Shown here in pieces: positions 50,753 through 61,084 of a stretch of 64,000 nt of DNA. Origin of the DNA: an uncultured Acidobacteriota bacterium (GTDB lineage Bacteria > Acidobacteriota > Blastocatellia > Pyrinomonadales > Pyrinomonadaceae); the NCBI GenBank assembly GCA_937871585.1, contig CALMPJ010000044.1, positions 1-64,000 on the forward strand. The letters are read 5' to 3'. Position 1 is the stretch's first letter. Each line of letters begins with the position of its first letter. Both the position numbers and the translations under genes were made by a program. Under the pieces are notes generated by a model, which was given only the letters and a program-made list of their open reading frames with translations, was not told the DNA's origin and ran no database searches.

Positions 50753-53089
50753 CTATTTGAGTGTGAATTTCTGCGAAAGCGGACCTACGAAAATCATAAA
50801 TTCGCCAGGTTCGGCGATCGGTTTATTATCGATGCCGATGAATTGGAGATCTTCGATCGAAAGCGAGAAAGTGATCGCTTTGCTTTGTCCGGGCTCAAGA
50901 TGTACTTTCGCAAAACGCTTCAGTCGTTTCGCCGCAGGCGTCATCGAAGCGACCTCATCGCGTAGGAACAGCAGTGCCGATTCCTTGCCGGCGAGCTTTC
51001 CCGTATTTGTTATCCTAAAAGAAACATTGAGCTTATCGCCTCGCCCGATCGAAACGGCCGAGAGCTTCAGCTCGCTATACTCGAAGGTCGTATAGCTCAA
51101 GCCATAGCCAAATTCGAACTGCGGCGAGAATGCTCCGCCTGCGGCAGCACCGAAAGTCGGCGTATCATACGTTGGAAAATAGCCCGGCGAACGAGGATAT
51201 GTGATCGGCAGTTTGCCGCTCGGATTGTGATCGCCGAAAATGACGTCGGCAACAGCACGGCCGCCCTCATTGCCGGGATTTAGTGCGAGTAAGATGCCCG
51301 AAACCTTGTCAGCAATACGGCTGATCACACGCGGCCGGCCTTGGGCCAAAACAAGAACAACAGGCTTTCCGGTAGCTATTATAGCTTCGGCAAGTTTCAA
51401 TTGGATCTCCGGCAATGTCAGGTCGGCGATGTTGCCGGGATGTTCGGTGTACGAGCCTTCGCCGAGACAGAGAACGACGGTATCGGCTGACTTTGCGGCG
51501 GCGACGGCAGCGGCGATATCGACCTCTTCGTCGATGTTGGTCGGGTTGTTATTCGACGGCGTTCCGGCACGTCGAACGATGCGTGTGCCGGGAACGTAAG
51601 TCACATTTCCACCAAGTTTCGCGGAGATCGCGGCTTGGATCGTAGGTTTGTCTTTTGGATAAAGCGAAGGCTCGGAACCTTGCCAAACGTAGGTCCAGCC
51701 GTTGTTTAGCGAGATCAACGAGTCTGCGGTCGGGCCGGTCACGAGCACTTTTTTCTCTTTCGATAGAGGCAGAATCTTATTCTCATTCTTCAGCAAAACC
51801 AGTGAATCGCGAGCCGCCTGTAGTGCGGACGCTGAGTACTCAGGTCGACCGAAGTTTGCTCGCAGCGACGCATCGGGCATTGCGTTCTTGAAAAGCCCAA
51901 GCTCGAATTTCACTCTCAAGATCCTCCGAACCGCATCGTCGATCCGTGACATCGGCACTTTCTTCTCGTTGACTAATTCGATCAGGTGATCGCTAAAACT
52001 GTAGCTGAGCGGAACCATGCTCATATCGATCCCGGCCATGATCGCGAGGCGTGTCGCTTCTTTTTCGTCAGCCGCAACGTGCCACGATGAGACGAGCTTT
52101 TTGATGTCGTCCCAGTCGGTGACAATGAACCCGTCGAATCCGAGTTCGCCTTTTAGAACGTCGGTGAGCAGGTGTTTGTTGATGTGTCCGGGCACGCCGT
52201 TGATCTCTGCCGAATTGACCATTACAGTGCGTGCACCTGCCTTCACAGCGGCGGCGAAAGGCGGCAGGAAATTCTCGCGAAGCGCGTATTCAGGAATGTA
52301 CGACTGCGTTCGGTCGCGGCCGTTCAACGGGAAACTGTAGCCAACGTAGTGCTTCAGGCTCGACGCGACGTGCTTGCCGTTGCTTACATCTTGGCCCTCG
52401 AGTCCGCGAACAAACGCGGTTCCCATCACCGTCGCGAGATATGGATCTTCGCCAAACGTCTCCCACAAACGGGGCCACATCGCGTTTCTTCCGACATCAA
52501 GTACCGGCGAAAAACTCCACGGAATTCCCGCGGCACGCGTTTCCATGGCAGTGATCTCAGCGGCCTGCTGCATCAACTTCGGATCGAAGGTCGCCGCCAT
52601 CCCAAGCTGCTGAGGAAACAGCGTCGAGCCTTGAACGTAGTTCGCACCGTGTATCGAATCGATGCCGTATATGACGGGAATTTTGAGCCGCGTTTTCTGA
52701 GCTGCTGTCTGTATCGGACGAATAATGCGGTCCCAATGGTCGAGCGTCAGAGCTTGATTGGTCACGTTCAAGATCGAGCCGACGCCGTACTTCGCGATCG
52801 CTTTGTCGAGCTTGGCGGCATCGATCTCGACCTTTTGGTCCTTGCCGCTCGTGACCATGTCGATCGTAAGCTGCGTCATCTGGCCGACCTTCTCCTCGAC
52901 CGTCATTTGACGAATAAGAGCTTCGATCTCACTGGAATGAACGGTCTTTCTTGCCGGACGTTTTGCGACTGACTTGAAGTACGCTTCGCTGTCAGCAAGG
53001 TCGATGTTTTGCGCGAACGCCGGAAACGCAAACTGCGTAAGCAGCGCGATCAGAATGAGAAAGGCCTCTATTTTTAGCGAAGCTGACAT
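50753..53089 (-). CDS. GH3 beta-glycosidase (BglX-like)
   Basis: 778 residues from the ATG at 53089, which gives a signal peptide ([23 protein letters not shown]). GH3 N-domain with [41 protein letters not shown], and nucleophile region [15 protein letters not shown] (Asp). C-domain with [15 protein letters not shown] and [14 protein letters not shown], then a fibronectin-III-like end ([14 protein letters not shown]). Exo-acting beta-glucosidase or related; removes non-reducing sugar from oligosaccharides. Its start overlaps the kduI end by 16 bases. Confidence 0.9.
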   Translation of the reverse strand: MSASLKIEAFLILIALLTQFAFPAFAQNIDLADSEAYFKSVAKRPARKTVHSSEIEALIRQMTVEEKVGQMTQLTIDMVTSGKDQKVEIDAAKLDKAIAKYGVGSILNVTNQALTLDHWDRIIRPIQTAAQKTRLKIPVIYGIDSIHGANYVQGSTLFPQQLGMAATFDPKLMQQAAEITAMETRAAGIPWSFSPVLDVGRNAMWPRLWETFGEDPYLATVMGTAFVRGLEGQDVSNGKHVASSLKHYVGYSFPLNGRDRTQSYIPEYALRENFLPPFAAAVKAGARTVMVNSAEINGVPGHINKHLLTDVLKGELGFDGFIVTDWDDIKKLVSSWHVAADEKEATRLAIMAGIDMSMVPLSYSFSDHLIELVNEKKVPMSRIDDAVRRILRVKFELGLFKNAMPDASLRANFGRPEYSASALQAARDSLVLLKNENKILPLSKEKKVLVTGPTADSLISLNNGWTYVWQGSEPSLYPKDKPTIQAAISAKLGGNVTYVPGTRIVRRAGTPSNNNPTNIDEEVDIAAAVAAAKSADTVVLCLGEGSYTEHPGNIADLTLPEIQLKLAEAIIATGKPVVLVLAQGRPRVISRIADKVSGILLALNPGNEGGRAVADVIFGDHNPSGKLPITYPRSPGYFPTYDTPTFGAAAGGAFSPQFEFGYGLSYTTFEYSELKLSAVSIGRGDKLNVSFRITNTGKLAGKESALLFLRDEVASMTPAAKRLKRFAKVHLEPGQSKAITFSLSIEDLQFIGIDNKPIAEPGEFMIFVGPLSQKFTLK

Positions 53090-53922
53090 ATATCGAGCAC
53101 GTTCATATCGGTATAGTCGAGATTCTCGCCGCCCATTGCCCAGATAAAGGCGTAGTTCGTCGTGCCGACGCCCATGTGTATCGACCACGGCGGCGAAACG
53201 ACGGCGTTCGCATCTGACATAACGAGATGCCGCATATTGTCCGGCTGCCCCATAAAATGCATTAGCCGCTGGCCTTCTTTGAGGTCGAAATAGTAGTAAA
53301 CTTCGGATCGCCGGTCATGCAAATGCGGTGGGCAAGTGTTCCAAACACTTCCGTGTTTCATAACGGTCAGGCCGAGCAAAAGCTGCGACGACATACACAC
53401 GGCAGGCACAACGTACTGATAAACGGTGCGCTCATTCGCTGTTTCGGTCGAACCGAGTTCGAGCGGAACCGCTTGGTCGATCGAAATGTGTTTGATCTCG
53501 AACCGTGCATGTGCCGGCGTCGAAGCAAGGTAGAATCGCGTCGGCTCTTTCGCATCGTTTGATTCAAAACTCACCGACTCGCAGCCCATCGGAACATACA
53601 GACCGTCTTTAGGATCAAGCTCAAATGGTTCGCCATCGACAGTTACAATTCCTGCTGTCGAACCGACATTAACGATGCCGAGCTCGCGGCGTTCGAGGAA
53701 CGGTTTGCCGTTTGCCGACGCCGGTTCCTGTTGCTGTGGCAGCGAGATCGCACCATCGACCGGCGAGACGCCGCCGATAACAAAGCGTTCGTAATGCAGA
53801 TAATTCAGACGAATTTCGCCATCGGCGAACAGATCGTCCATCAGATATCGATCGCGAATTTCTTGGTTAGTAGTTCCCTCGATCGATCGCGGATCGGTCG
53901 CGTAAATGGTCCTTTGAAACAT
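53074..53922 (-). CDS. kduI: 5-dehydro-4-deoxy-D-glucuronate isomerase
   Basis: 282 residues from the ATG at 53922 ([16 protein letters not shown]); a TTG twelve codons upstream would overlap kdgF and is less likely. KduI cupin: [27 protein letters not shown], and zinc site [19 protein letters not shown] with His-x-His, Glu; C-terminal [26 protein letters not shown]. It turns 5-keto-4-deoxyuronate (DKI) into DKII. Sits between kdgF and GH3, giving the expected pathway order. Confidence 0.95.
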   Translation of the reverse strand: MFQRTIYATDPRSIEGTTNQEIRDRYLMDDLFADGEIRLNYLHYERFVIGGVSPVDGAISLPQQQEPASANGKPFLERRELGIVNVGSTAGIVTVDGEPFELDPKDGLYVPMGCESVSFESNDAKEPTRFYLASTPAHARFEIKHISIDQAVPLELGSTETANERTVYQYVVPAVCMSSQLLLGLTVMKHGSVWNTCPPHLHDRRSEVYYYFDLKEGQRLMHFMGQPDNMRHLVMSDANAVVSPPWSIHMGVGTTNYAFIWAMGGENLDYTDMNVLDICQLR

Positions 53923-53941
53923 ATTTCGGTAATTTCTTAGC

Positions 53942-54304
53942 TCAATCGCGGTTCTCAAGAAAATCTTCGCGGATCGGCGAAAAGATATCGATCAGCACAA
54001 CTTCTTCGTCGAGCATCGTCGCTCCGTGTTCGTTGTGCGGCGGAAAATGCAGAACGTCGCCGGGCGACATGATATATTCCTTGCCCTCGATAAAGAATTT
54101 GACCCGGCCTTTAACAACCAGCGTCATCTGCTCGTGATGATGCGTGTGAATTGGCGTCACTAGGTTCGCATCGAACGTAAACCGCACCATCATCACGTTT
54201 TGACCGACCACCATTTGGCGACGAATTCCGTCTGCCACGTTCTCAACGGGCACCTTGGTCCAGTCAGTTATCAGAGCGTCTGTTTTTGCTGATTCGCCGA
54301 TCAT
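53942..54304 (-). CDS. kdgF: cupin KdgF, unsaturated uronate ring-opening enzyme
   Basis: A 120-residue single cupin. [42 protein letters not shown] matches KdgF (marks residues about 29-70), with metal ligands in HTHHHEQ and a later His in [14 protein letters not shown]. The C-terminal [13 protein letters not shown] is close to a KdgF signature. KdgF converts 4,5-unsaturated monouronates to linear ketonised sugars feeding KduI. Located directly ahead of kduI; overlaps the upstream gene end by four bases. Confidence 0.88.
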   Translation of the reverse strand: MIGESAKTDALITDWTKVPVENVADGIRRQMVVGQNVMMVRFTFDANLVTPIHTHHHEQMTLVVKGRVKFFIEGKEYIMSPGDVLHFPPHNEHGATMLDEEVVLIDIFSPIREDFLENRD

Positions 54305-56184
54305 AGTTTCGTTTTAGTAACTTCCAGGTCGAGTTTCCACGACATTTTCTTGTTTGCTTTCAGAAATAGGTTCTCACTCGAATATATCAAATGGAGCGGT
54401 ATCGCCCTCAGCACGCCTTTGCTAAGCTTGCTGTCTCCGCTTGCCAGAACTGAGTTGGAGATCGGCCAATCGGCTGTTGCGGTCACCTTCAAAATGCCTT
54501 CGACGCCTTCGAGAATGTCTGTTCGTGTTGAGCCGATGGTCTCAGTTCGTACTTTGTCGGCTGTCGAAGTAACGGCGAACCACCAACGCTTGATCTTGAT
54601 GTCCTTACTCGCTGTCAGTGTTTCGTAGCGTTCCAATTTGTTGCCGTTGATCTGCCAAAACACTTCACTTGTAATTCCGATGTCGAATCGCTCGCCAGAC
54701 TTGCTGCCGACGCGTCCCCACTTTTGCCAAATGACGCGAAGCGAATGTCCGTCTTTCGATCGCTGGATCTGCGTAGAACCTTCGGAGGCGACGTAGGTTT
54801 TGCCGTCGTCGAGCTCGATAAATGGCACCAATGCCGGATAGACCTGCTCGACCGGATTTGCAAAACCGGCAAGGCCGTATGGTGCGGCAAGATAATCGGA
54901 CATTCCGGGCTTTGTCCCGACGGTTATTGGTAAAGCGAACTTTAGATTGCCCCGACGAACGAGCCAGACGCCTTCGGCCTGATCTTTTGTTGCTGCAAAA
55001 AATTCGAATCGCGTAACATTCTCGAGGTTCGGCTTCGTCGGGATCGTATCGATCTTTTCCGCTTGCAAAGTTCGGTTGAAACTGTCGTGAGCGACGATGA
55101 TCTTGGCAAAGCTGGTCGATATCTGCTGAAATTCACGCGTCGGATTGATGTACGAATAATTTCCGCGGCCGTAGTCGAACAGGTCGAACGTATGCCGGCT
55201 GTCGATATAACTCTTTCTTATCCAACGCCATGCAAGATCGTAGAGACTCGCAATGTCGGCAAGCGGAGCAGGCCGAAATTCCGGATTTTCGCCCAGGAAC
55301 GCCGCGATCTCAAGCGTGTCCAAATAGCTAACGAGACCTTGACTGCGGCCCCAATTGTAGCCGTAGCCTTCGTCCGAGACGAGATCCCACCAAAGCTTCA
55401 TTTGAGCCTTCATCGAGGGACGAAGCTTGTCAACGATGTCGCGCCGCCCGACGACCTCGGCTGCTTTCCAGCAAAACCGTGCGTATTCATTCGAATAGCG
55501 ATCATAGCGGCCATTCGGCATGTCGTCGTCAGCGTAAAGCGCCCCATTCGTAAATTGCTGAGCAGCACGGTCGATCAGCGAATCGATGAACGCTCGATCT
55601 TTGAGAACTCCGAATTCATACGCGTATGCTGCAATTCGAGCGGCCACGCCGAGATAGTTCTCCGGCAGATTGATGACCTCACGCTTAACAGGATCGTAGA
55701 TCCTGGTCGCGTCGAGAAGCGAGCCCCATTCTTTGCGTTCGGCATCGTTCATCGATTGCCACACGGCATTCTTTGAAAGGTCTGTACCAAAATGCCGCAA
55801 TGCCTGAGCCGCATATAGCTGCGAGAACGCCTTTGCTCCTCGACGAGCCTCGTGCAGGCCCATATCCGCGATCGGCCGAGCGACATCACGCCCGGCGATC
55901 TTTGGTGTGCCGGCGACATCGCTCTGTGCCGCAACGACTCGCGTAAAGCTGCCCCAGGTAAACTCACCGGTCGTTATCGAACCATTTACCTTGTCCGGCA
56001 ATGCAGTAAATGACGGGATCGCACCGAAGTGAATCGCCACTTCTTTGGCAAAAAAGTCCTTTACCTCAACGTTCAACTGCGCCGTCGTTCGCAGCTCTGC
56101 CGACGACTGTCCGATCGCTGACGGAACCAGCCCGAGCAGTTGTGTGGCGATCAAAAGTAAAGTGACCGAGAGCTTTGTGCGCAT
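54301..56184 (-). CDS. uncharacterised secreted protein, probable alpha/alpha-toroid plus beta-sandwich
   Basis: 627 residues from the ATG at 56184 with signal peptide (LSVTLLLIATQLLGLVPSAIGQ). The N-terminal about 380 residues are helical with repeated aromatic motifs (GVAARIAAYAYEFGVL, YDRYSNEYARFCWKAAEVVG, YGYNWGRSQGLVSYLDTLEIAAF), the rhythm of an alpha/alpha toroid; DLFDYGRGNYSYINPTREFQQ may be part of a substrate cleft. The last 240 residues look beta-rich. This layout resembles DUF2264/heparinase-like proteins, but no lyase signature can be confirmed. Placed between a TonB receptor and kdgF, so a role in uronate polymer binding or cleavage is probable. Confidence 0.6.
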   Translation of the reverse strand: MRTKLSVTLLLIATQLLGLVPSAIGQSSAELRTTAQLNVEVKDFFAKEVAIHFGAIPSFTALPDKVNGSITTGEFTWGSFTRVVAAQSDVAGTPKIAGRDVARPIADMGLHEARRGAKAFSQLYAAQALRHFGTDLSKNAVWQSMNDAERKEWGSLLDATRIYDPVKREVINLPENYLGVAARIAAYAYEFGVLKDRAFIDSLIDRAAQQFTNGALYADDDMPNGRYDRYSNEYARFCWKAAEVVGRRDIVDKLRPSMKAQMKLWWDLVSDEGYGYNWGRSQGLVSYLDTLEIAAFLGENPEFRPAPLADIASLYDLAWRWIRKSYIDSRHTFDLFDYGRGNYSYINPTREFQQISTSFAKIIVAHDSFNRTLQAEKIDTIPTKPNLENVTRFEFFAATKDQAEGVWLVRRGNLKFALPITVGTKPGMSDYLAAPYGLAGFANPVEQVYPALVPFIELDDGKTYVASEGSTQIQRSKDGHSLRVIWQKWGRVGSKSGERFDIGITSEVFWQINGNKLERYETLTASKDIKIKRWWFAVTSTADKVRTETIGSTRTDILEGVEGILKVTATADWPISNSVLASGDSKLSKGVLRAIPLHLIYSSENLFLKANKKMSWKLDLEVTKTKL

Positions 56185-56259
56185 CGATTTAGAGGAATAT
56201 TGTAGTGGCTTCTCACCGATCTGACGAAAGTTGAGAAGCCACACTAGCGACTCTGTCCA

Positions 56260-59200
56260 CTAGAATGTGAACCGGAAACCGAACTGCAGCTTGCGCATAG
56301 CGCCTGCACTCGTGATGCGTCCGAACGTTGTTGACGTAGCAACGTTCGCCGGCACGGTCGAATTCGGCTGATCGTAGTTTACGAGATTGAAGATATTCGT
56401 TCCCTCGACACGAAGTCTTAGCCGATATCTCTCGCCAAAGCGAAAATCTCGCGATGCCGCCATATCAACAACTGTGAAAGCCGGCCCGGTCAGGAAATTT
56501 CTCGACGAGGTGCCTTCGGTTGCGACTCCGGTAACGATCGGATTCTGTGCAAATGCAAAGATGTTGAACCACATTGCAGTCGAAGGATTTGCCAGCGACG
56601 GATCGCCGATCAACTGAGCACGGTCGTTCGAGTTACCGTCGAGATTTGCGTCAACGTTACCGTTAGTAACGGTGAACGGTCTGCCGCTCCTCATCTTGAG
56701 GATCGGCGAGAAGCTCCAACCGTTGACGATGCCTTTGATAACCTTGTTATCGCCGGAATACAGGTTAGGCTCGATGTTGGCGCTCAAACTGAAAACGTGA
56801 CGCTGGTCAGTGTCTGCACGTCCCCTGTCAAGAGCGAGATTGCTGTAGTTTTGCGCGAGGCCCTGAGTCGTGTTGTTATGAAGCTGCACGCTGCTCTCGG
56901 TTTTGCTCAAAGTGTAAAAGCCGTTGAGCGAGATACGGCGGCCTAGCCGATATTGGCCTGTGATCTGCATTCCGGCATACGATGCGTCTTGATCGGAATC
57001 GAGAACGAGAACCGCACCAAACAGCGGATTCGGCCGACGGGCCAGAACGTTCCCGGTCGACGCCGTTGGTGTAAGAACCGGATAGTTCACGTCGCGGCCA
57101 AACGGTAGGCGCTCGGCTTTTGTGCCGACGAATGCAATGCCGAGCGACAGATCCTTAGTGATCTGACGCTGAACCGATACGTTGGTTTGATAGGTCCTTG
57201 GCCATTTGAAATCGGTCGCAACAGCAAACAGTCCGCCGCCAGTGGTGAATGAACCGTTGTAAGGAAACGGATTGCCGCCAACAAAATTGTTGTATGGATT
57301 ACGAAGCGTCGCTCCGTTCCAACCGTTTGTTGCCGCTGCGAGATTCGTAAATGTGAGTCGTGTCGAGAACGGCTGGAAATTGGTCATCGTGTTCCATTCG
57401 TTTCCTGAAATACTGCCGTAAAAGATGCCGACAGCGGCTCTGATAGACGTCTTGCCGTCGCCCGTCGGATCCCATGCGATGCCGACACGAGGCGAGAAGT
57501 GGTCAAATGATGTTGGAATTCCGCCGCGTTCGACGCCAGGATCGCCGTAGAATACTGCTCCGATAGGTGCATTCGGCCGAACGATCGATTTCTGGCCGGG
57601 AACGTAATTCACGACACGATTCTGGGGGTCGGTCGGCGGTGTTTGGACGTCCCAACGCAATCCAAGATTGAGCGTAATATTTGGGCTAAGTCGAAAATCG
57701 TCCTGAACAAACAGCGCGTAATACCACGAATTCGTATATGCCGTAACAGGTGCGTCTTGTGTTACGCCGGTAGGAATTCCGATCAGGAAATTTGCCAGTG
57801 CGTTGTTGGTGGCACCGGCTCCGCTGAACGTGAACACACCGTAGTTGTTGAGCAGCGTGTCCTGAATGTCTCTGTTATGTGACGTTTCAAAGCCGAACTT
57901 CAGCGAATGCCGACCCTTGTTCCAGCTAAAGACATCACGAATCGAAAACAATTCGGTGCCGGCTGTCGGGCCGCCGATGGCGTTTGATAGTGTGAAGTAG
58001 CCGGTGACCGTGATCTGCGGCAGCGAAGGTGTACCTTGCGGTGTGAACTGCGAGCCAAGATCGCGAAGCGACGTTGATGGGACGTTGTTTCTGCCGCCAA
58101 AGTTTCGAGTGAATGTCGCCCACAATTGATTGACCTTACTTGGGCTGATAACCCAAACGTCGCTGAAATTCACATTATGCTGACGCCAGCGAAAATCCTG
58201 AGTTGCCCACGGCAGATTGCCACTGCCCGGAAAGACGGTCGTGTTTCCGGCAGTGTTGAAATATGTCGCACTAATACGATGCTCTGAAGTCAATTGATGA
58301 TCGAACTTGATCAGAAATTCGTCCGAGTTGTACGGATTCGAGATATTTCCTTGCCAGCCGGGCAAGCCGCTGTTCGCAATGACCATATTCGGCAGCGGAA
58401 TGTACTCGTTCATGATTCGAACAGCAACAGGATCGAGCCGGTCCGGACAGATGACGCGCTGTTGGCCGTTACAAACAAATGTCGCATTCGTTACGGGGTC
58501 TCTAGGCCCCGAGCCCGGAGACTGAGAAAAGTTGCCTACACGCTCAAGCGCCGTCGGGACTCGTGCACCGGCTAGGAAAGTATTGGTCGTCTGACGAAGC
58601 CCGGCATATGAGAAGAAAAAGAAAGACTTGTCTTTCCAGATCGGGCCGCCGATAGTTCCGCCGAACTGATTCCTTCGGTACGGCGGCCTTGCGACAGTCG
58701 AGCCCCACTCATTCGCGTTGAACTTATCATTTCTGACAAATTCGTACAGAGACCCTCGGAATTTGTTGGTTCCGGATTTTGTGATCACGTTGATGATGCC
58801 GTTCGCAAATCGTCCGTATTCGGCGTTATAGGCATTGGTCTGAACACGAAATTCCTGGATCGCATCAGGTGCAGGCAAGATGTTGCCAGTGTTGCGAAGG
58901 TACGTCATGTTGTTGCCGCCATCGAGAAAGTAGTTGACAGAACCTGTCCCGCCGTCGGTGCCGCCGTTGATCAGCGTTCGCTGTTCAGGGAAACCGAGGC
59001 TGAGGTTGCTGGTCGCGGCCGAAGCCGTCGCGACACCGTTATTATTCGACTGAACGCCGGGCGTGAGATCCAATAGCGAGTAAACATTACGCTCGACAAG
59101 CGGTAGATTTTCGATCTCTTGCGACTGAACGGTTCGGCCGAGCTCGGCGGAGCTTGTATTAACGGTCGGCGGTTCGGACGTCACGGTAACCTCGCCGGTA

Positions 59201-59574
59201 ACGGAACCGATCTCGAGCGAGACGTCGACTCGTTTTAGATCGTTGACCTGTAGGACAAGATTCGTTTGTATCGATTTCTTGAATCCGGAGCTCGCCGTTG
59301 TCTCGACGGTGTAGTTCCCAACGGGCAAAAATTCGATACGGTACGAGCCGTCCTCGCCCGTGGTCACGGTTCGCGTGAGACCAGTGTCAGTGTTCCGAGC
59401 AACAACCGTCGCATTTGCTACCGCTGCTCCGTTAACATCCGAGACAGTGCCCAATATCGTGGCAGTGGTTATCTGTCCAACCGCATTCACAGTAAAAAGG
59501 AGCACTGCCAGGGCCAGCGTGACCGCAGTCGCCGTTACACCTTGATCGGTTCTATATTTGCTACCATTCGCCAT
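56260..59574 (-). CDS. TonB-dependent receptor with carboxypeptidase-regulatory domain (Oar-like)
   Basis: 1104 residues from the ATG at 59574. After a signal/anchor (TATAVTLALAVLLFTVNAVGQ) comes a CarboxypepD_reg-like beta-sandwich (ATILGTVSDVNGAAVANATV to LKRVDVSLEIG, about residues 35-120). A plug domain follows (EIENLPLVERNVYSLLDLTPGV; IQEFRVQTNAYNAEYGRFANG). The remaining about 800 residues are a 22-strand barrel ending FGFRFTF with the terminal aromatic residue for BAM. This architecture is expanded in Acidobacteriota. It probably imports oligouronides for the locus. Follows the ROK gene on the same strand with a 45-base gap. Confidence 0.92.
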   Translation of the reverse strand: MANGSKYRTDQGVTATAVTLALAVLLFTVNAVGQITTATILGTVSDVNGAAVANATVVARNTDTGLTRTVTTGEDGSYRIEFLPVGNYTVETTASSGFKKSIQTNLVLQVNDLKRVDVSLEIGSVTGEVTVTSEPPTVNTSSAELGRTVQSQEIENLPLVERNVYSLLDLTPGVQSNNNGVATASAATSNLSLGFPEQRTLINGGTDGGTGSVNYFLDGGNNMTYLRNTGNILPAPDAIQEFRVQTNAYNAEYGRFANGIINVITKSGTNKFRGSLYEFVRNDKFNANEWGSTVARPPYRRNQFGGTIGGPIWKDKSFFFFSYAGLRQTTNTFLAGARVPTALERVGNFSQSPGSGPRDPVTNATFVCNGQQRVICPDRLDPVAVRIMNEYIPLPNMVIANSGLPGWQGNISNPYNSDEFLIKFDHQLTSEHRISATYFNTAGNTTVFPGSGNLPWATQDFRWRQHNVNFSDVWVISPSKVNQLWATFTRNFGGRNNVPSTSLRDLGSQFTPQGTPSLPQITVTGYFTLSNAIGGPTAGTELFSIRDVFSWNKGRHSLKFGFETSHNRDIQDTLLNNYGVFTFSGAGATNNALANFLIGIPTGVTQDAPVTAYTNSWYYALFVQDDFRLSPNITLNLGLRWDVQTPPTDPQNRVVNYVPGQKSIVRPNAPIGAVFYGDPGVERGGIPTSFDHFSPRVGIAWDPTGDGKTSIRAAVGIFYGSISGNEWNTMTNFQPFSTRLTFTNLAAATNGWNGATLRNPYNNFVGGNPFPYNGSFTTGGGLFAVATDFKWPRTYQTNVSVQRQITKDLSLGIAFVGTKAERLPFGRDVNYPVLTPTASTGNVLARRPNPLFGAVLVLDSDQDASYAGMQITGQYRLGRRISLNGFYTLSKTESSVQLHNNTTQGLAQNYSNLALDRGRADTDQRHVFSLSANIEPNLYSGDNKVIKGIVNGWSFSPILKMRSGRPFTVTNGNVDANLDGNSNDRAQLIGDPSLANPSTAMWFNIFAFAQNPIVTGVATEGTSSRNFLTGPAFTVVDMAASRDFRFGERYRLRLRVEGTNIFNLVNYDQPNSTVPANVATSTTFGRITSAGAMRKLQFGFRFTF

Positions 59575-59619
59575 TTCTTTCAAAACCTCCAAATTTTTGT
59601 CTCGAATAATTGTTGTTCT

Positions 59620-60846
59620 CTACGCCACCTTAGGAGCTGCAAATGCCGGTGCCGTCACCAACGCTGCGGCACCTCGAAGCCTCGGATGCTCAACCGCCGG
59701 CACGATCTTGATCGGAACGCTGCCAAGCTCTCGCGTGAGAGTCCGCTCATTAACTGCTTCGCGAACCTGTGCCTCGATCAGATCCCACGCCTCGGTTATT
59801 TCACCGCCGATGTATATGTACGCCGGGTCTGTCGCGTTAATGACAGACGCGAGCCCGAGCCCGAGATATCGGGCCGTAGAATGCAATGCCGTGAGCGCTT
59901 TGCTATCGCCGATCCGCGCGCGTGCGATCAGGTCCTCGATCGTGAATTCGACCGTCTCGAGCGGCAGCGGCTGATTACGAGAGGTATTGCGGCCAAAGTA
60001 TCGCGAAAGCGTCGCGACATTTGATATGTAAGCTTCCCAACAGCCGTTGGCACCGCACGAACACTCGGGACCGTCGATGCTAAGCGGTATGTGGCCGAAT
60101 TCGCCGGCCGTATTATGTTTGCCGCGAACGAGTTCGCCGTTGATCACGACACCGACGCCCACGCCGTCCGAAATACTGACAAACACGCTGTCGTTGTGAG
60201 CCGGAAGATCGCCCTTTGTCGACCAGATCTGTGACATCGCACAGGCACGCCCTGAGTTCTCGAGATGTATCTCGATCTTTCCGAATTCGCCTTCAAGCAG
60301 TTCTGCCAATGCAACATTTCGCCAGCCAAGTTTTGGTGCTTTGATAACAACGCCTGTTCGCGGATCGACCATTCCGGGAACGACCAGACCAATACCATCG
60401 CACGCAGAAAGGCCGCCGTGGTCGCTCAGGACCTTTCGTGCTTGCCATGCTAACGATTCGACAAATGACTGCGGCTCAAACTTGGTTGCGAAACTGACGA
60501 TCTCGCCGATCTGATTACCGATCGAATCGGTGACCATCAAAAATGTTCTCGATGCGCGAATATCGACCGCGATCGCTAAGCCTTTTGTTGAATTGATATA
60601 TAGGAAGGTCGGTTTTCTGCCGCGAACCTTCTGATTGCCCTGAACGCCCTCGCGTACCAGGCCTTCGTCTAGCAGTTCGTTGACGCGAAGCGTGATGTTC
60701 GCTCGATTGGTGTCCATCAAACGAGACAGATCGGCCCGAGAAACAGGCTGGTGTGTCCTGATCAAGGTCAGGATTATCTGCCGGTTTATCTCGCGGGATG
60801 TCCCGCGTTTGGCCATTGTGAAATCTTTCGGATTGATCTTTCTCAT
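59620..60846 (-). CDS. ROK-family transcriptional regulator
   Basis: 408 residues. N-terminal winged HTH (REINRQIILTLIRTHQPVSRADLSRLMD, to about residue 70). ROK domain with AIAVDIRASRTFLMVTD, VVPGMVDPRTG, VFVSISDGVGVGVVINGEL and the zinc motif ECSCGANGCWEAY. A NagC/XylR/Mlc-type sugar-responsive regulator. An internal ATG at 60816 is an alternative start. An 11-base perfect palindrome (TGGTCTGACCA) lies five bases ahead of the first ATG. Likely controls the downstream TonB receptor and uronate genes. Confidence 0.88.
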   Translation of the reverse strand: MRKINPKDFTMAKRGTSREINRQIILTLIRTHQPVSRADLSRLMDTNRANITLRVNELLDEGLVREGVQGNQKVRGRKPTFLYINSTKGLAIAVDIRASRTFLMVTDSIGNQIGEIVSFATKFEPQSFVESLAWQARKVLSDHGGLSACDGIGLVVPGMVDPRTGVVIKAPKLGWRNVALAELLEGEFGKIEIHLENSGRACAMSQIWSTKGDLPAHNDSVFVSISDGVGVGVVINGELVRGKHNTAGEFGHIPLSIDGPECSCGANGCWEAYISNVATLSRYFGRNTSRNQPLPLETVEFTIEDLIARARIGDSKALTALHSTARYLGLGLASVINATDPAYIYIGGEITEAWDLIEAQVREAVNERTLTRELGSVPIKIVPAVEHPRLRGAAALVTAPAFAAPKVA

Positions 60847-60851
60847 TTAAT

Positions 60852-60862
60852 TGGTCAGACCA
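60852..60862. promoter_or_regulatory. operator-like palindrome TGGTCAGACCA
   Basis: A perfect 5+1+5 palindrome next to the ROK gene start, with AT-rich flanks. TGGTC(N)GACCA is the classic half-site arrangement of FadR/UxuR-like GntR-family regulators. A ROK protein would usually prefer a different, AT-rich site, so an external GntR regulator is suggested. Confidence 0.45.
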
Positions 60863-61084
60863 TTTTATCGACTCGACAAACTTCGAGGTTTTTGTTGCAA
60901 ACTTAAACAAAATGCCTGTTCAGGTCTGCTCTTTTCAGTCCGCGATTCAACGGTCGTAAGAATTACGCCTTAAATCTCTGTATGTCGATATATGATTGTC
61001 CGATTTTGTAAAAACTATTAACATAATACATAAAAGATTTTCGAGGTCAAGCGGAATTTCGTTCTTCGGCAAAAAAAGAGTTTG

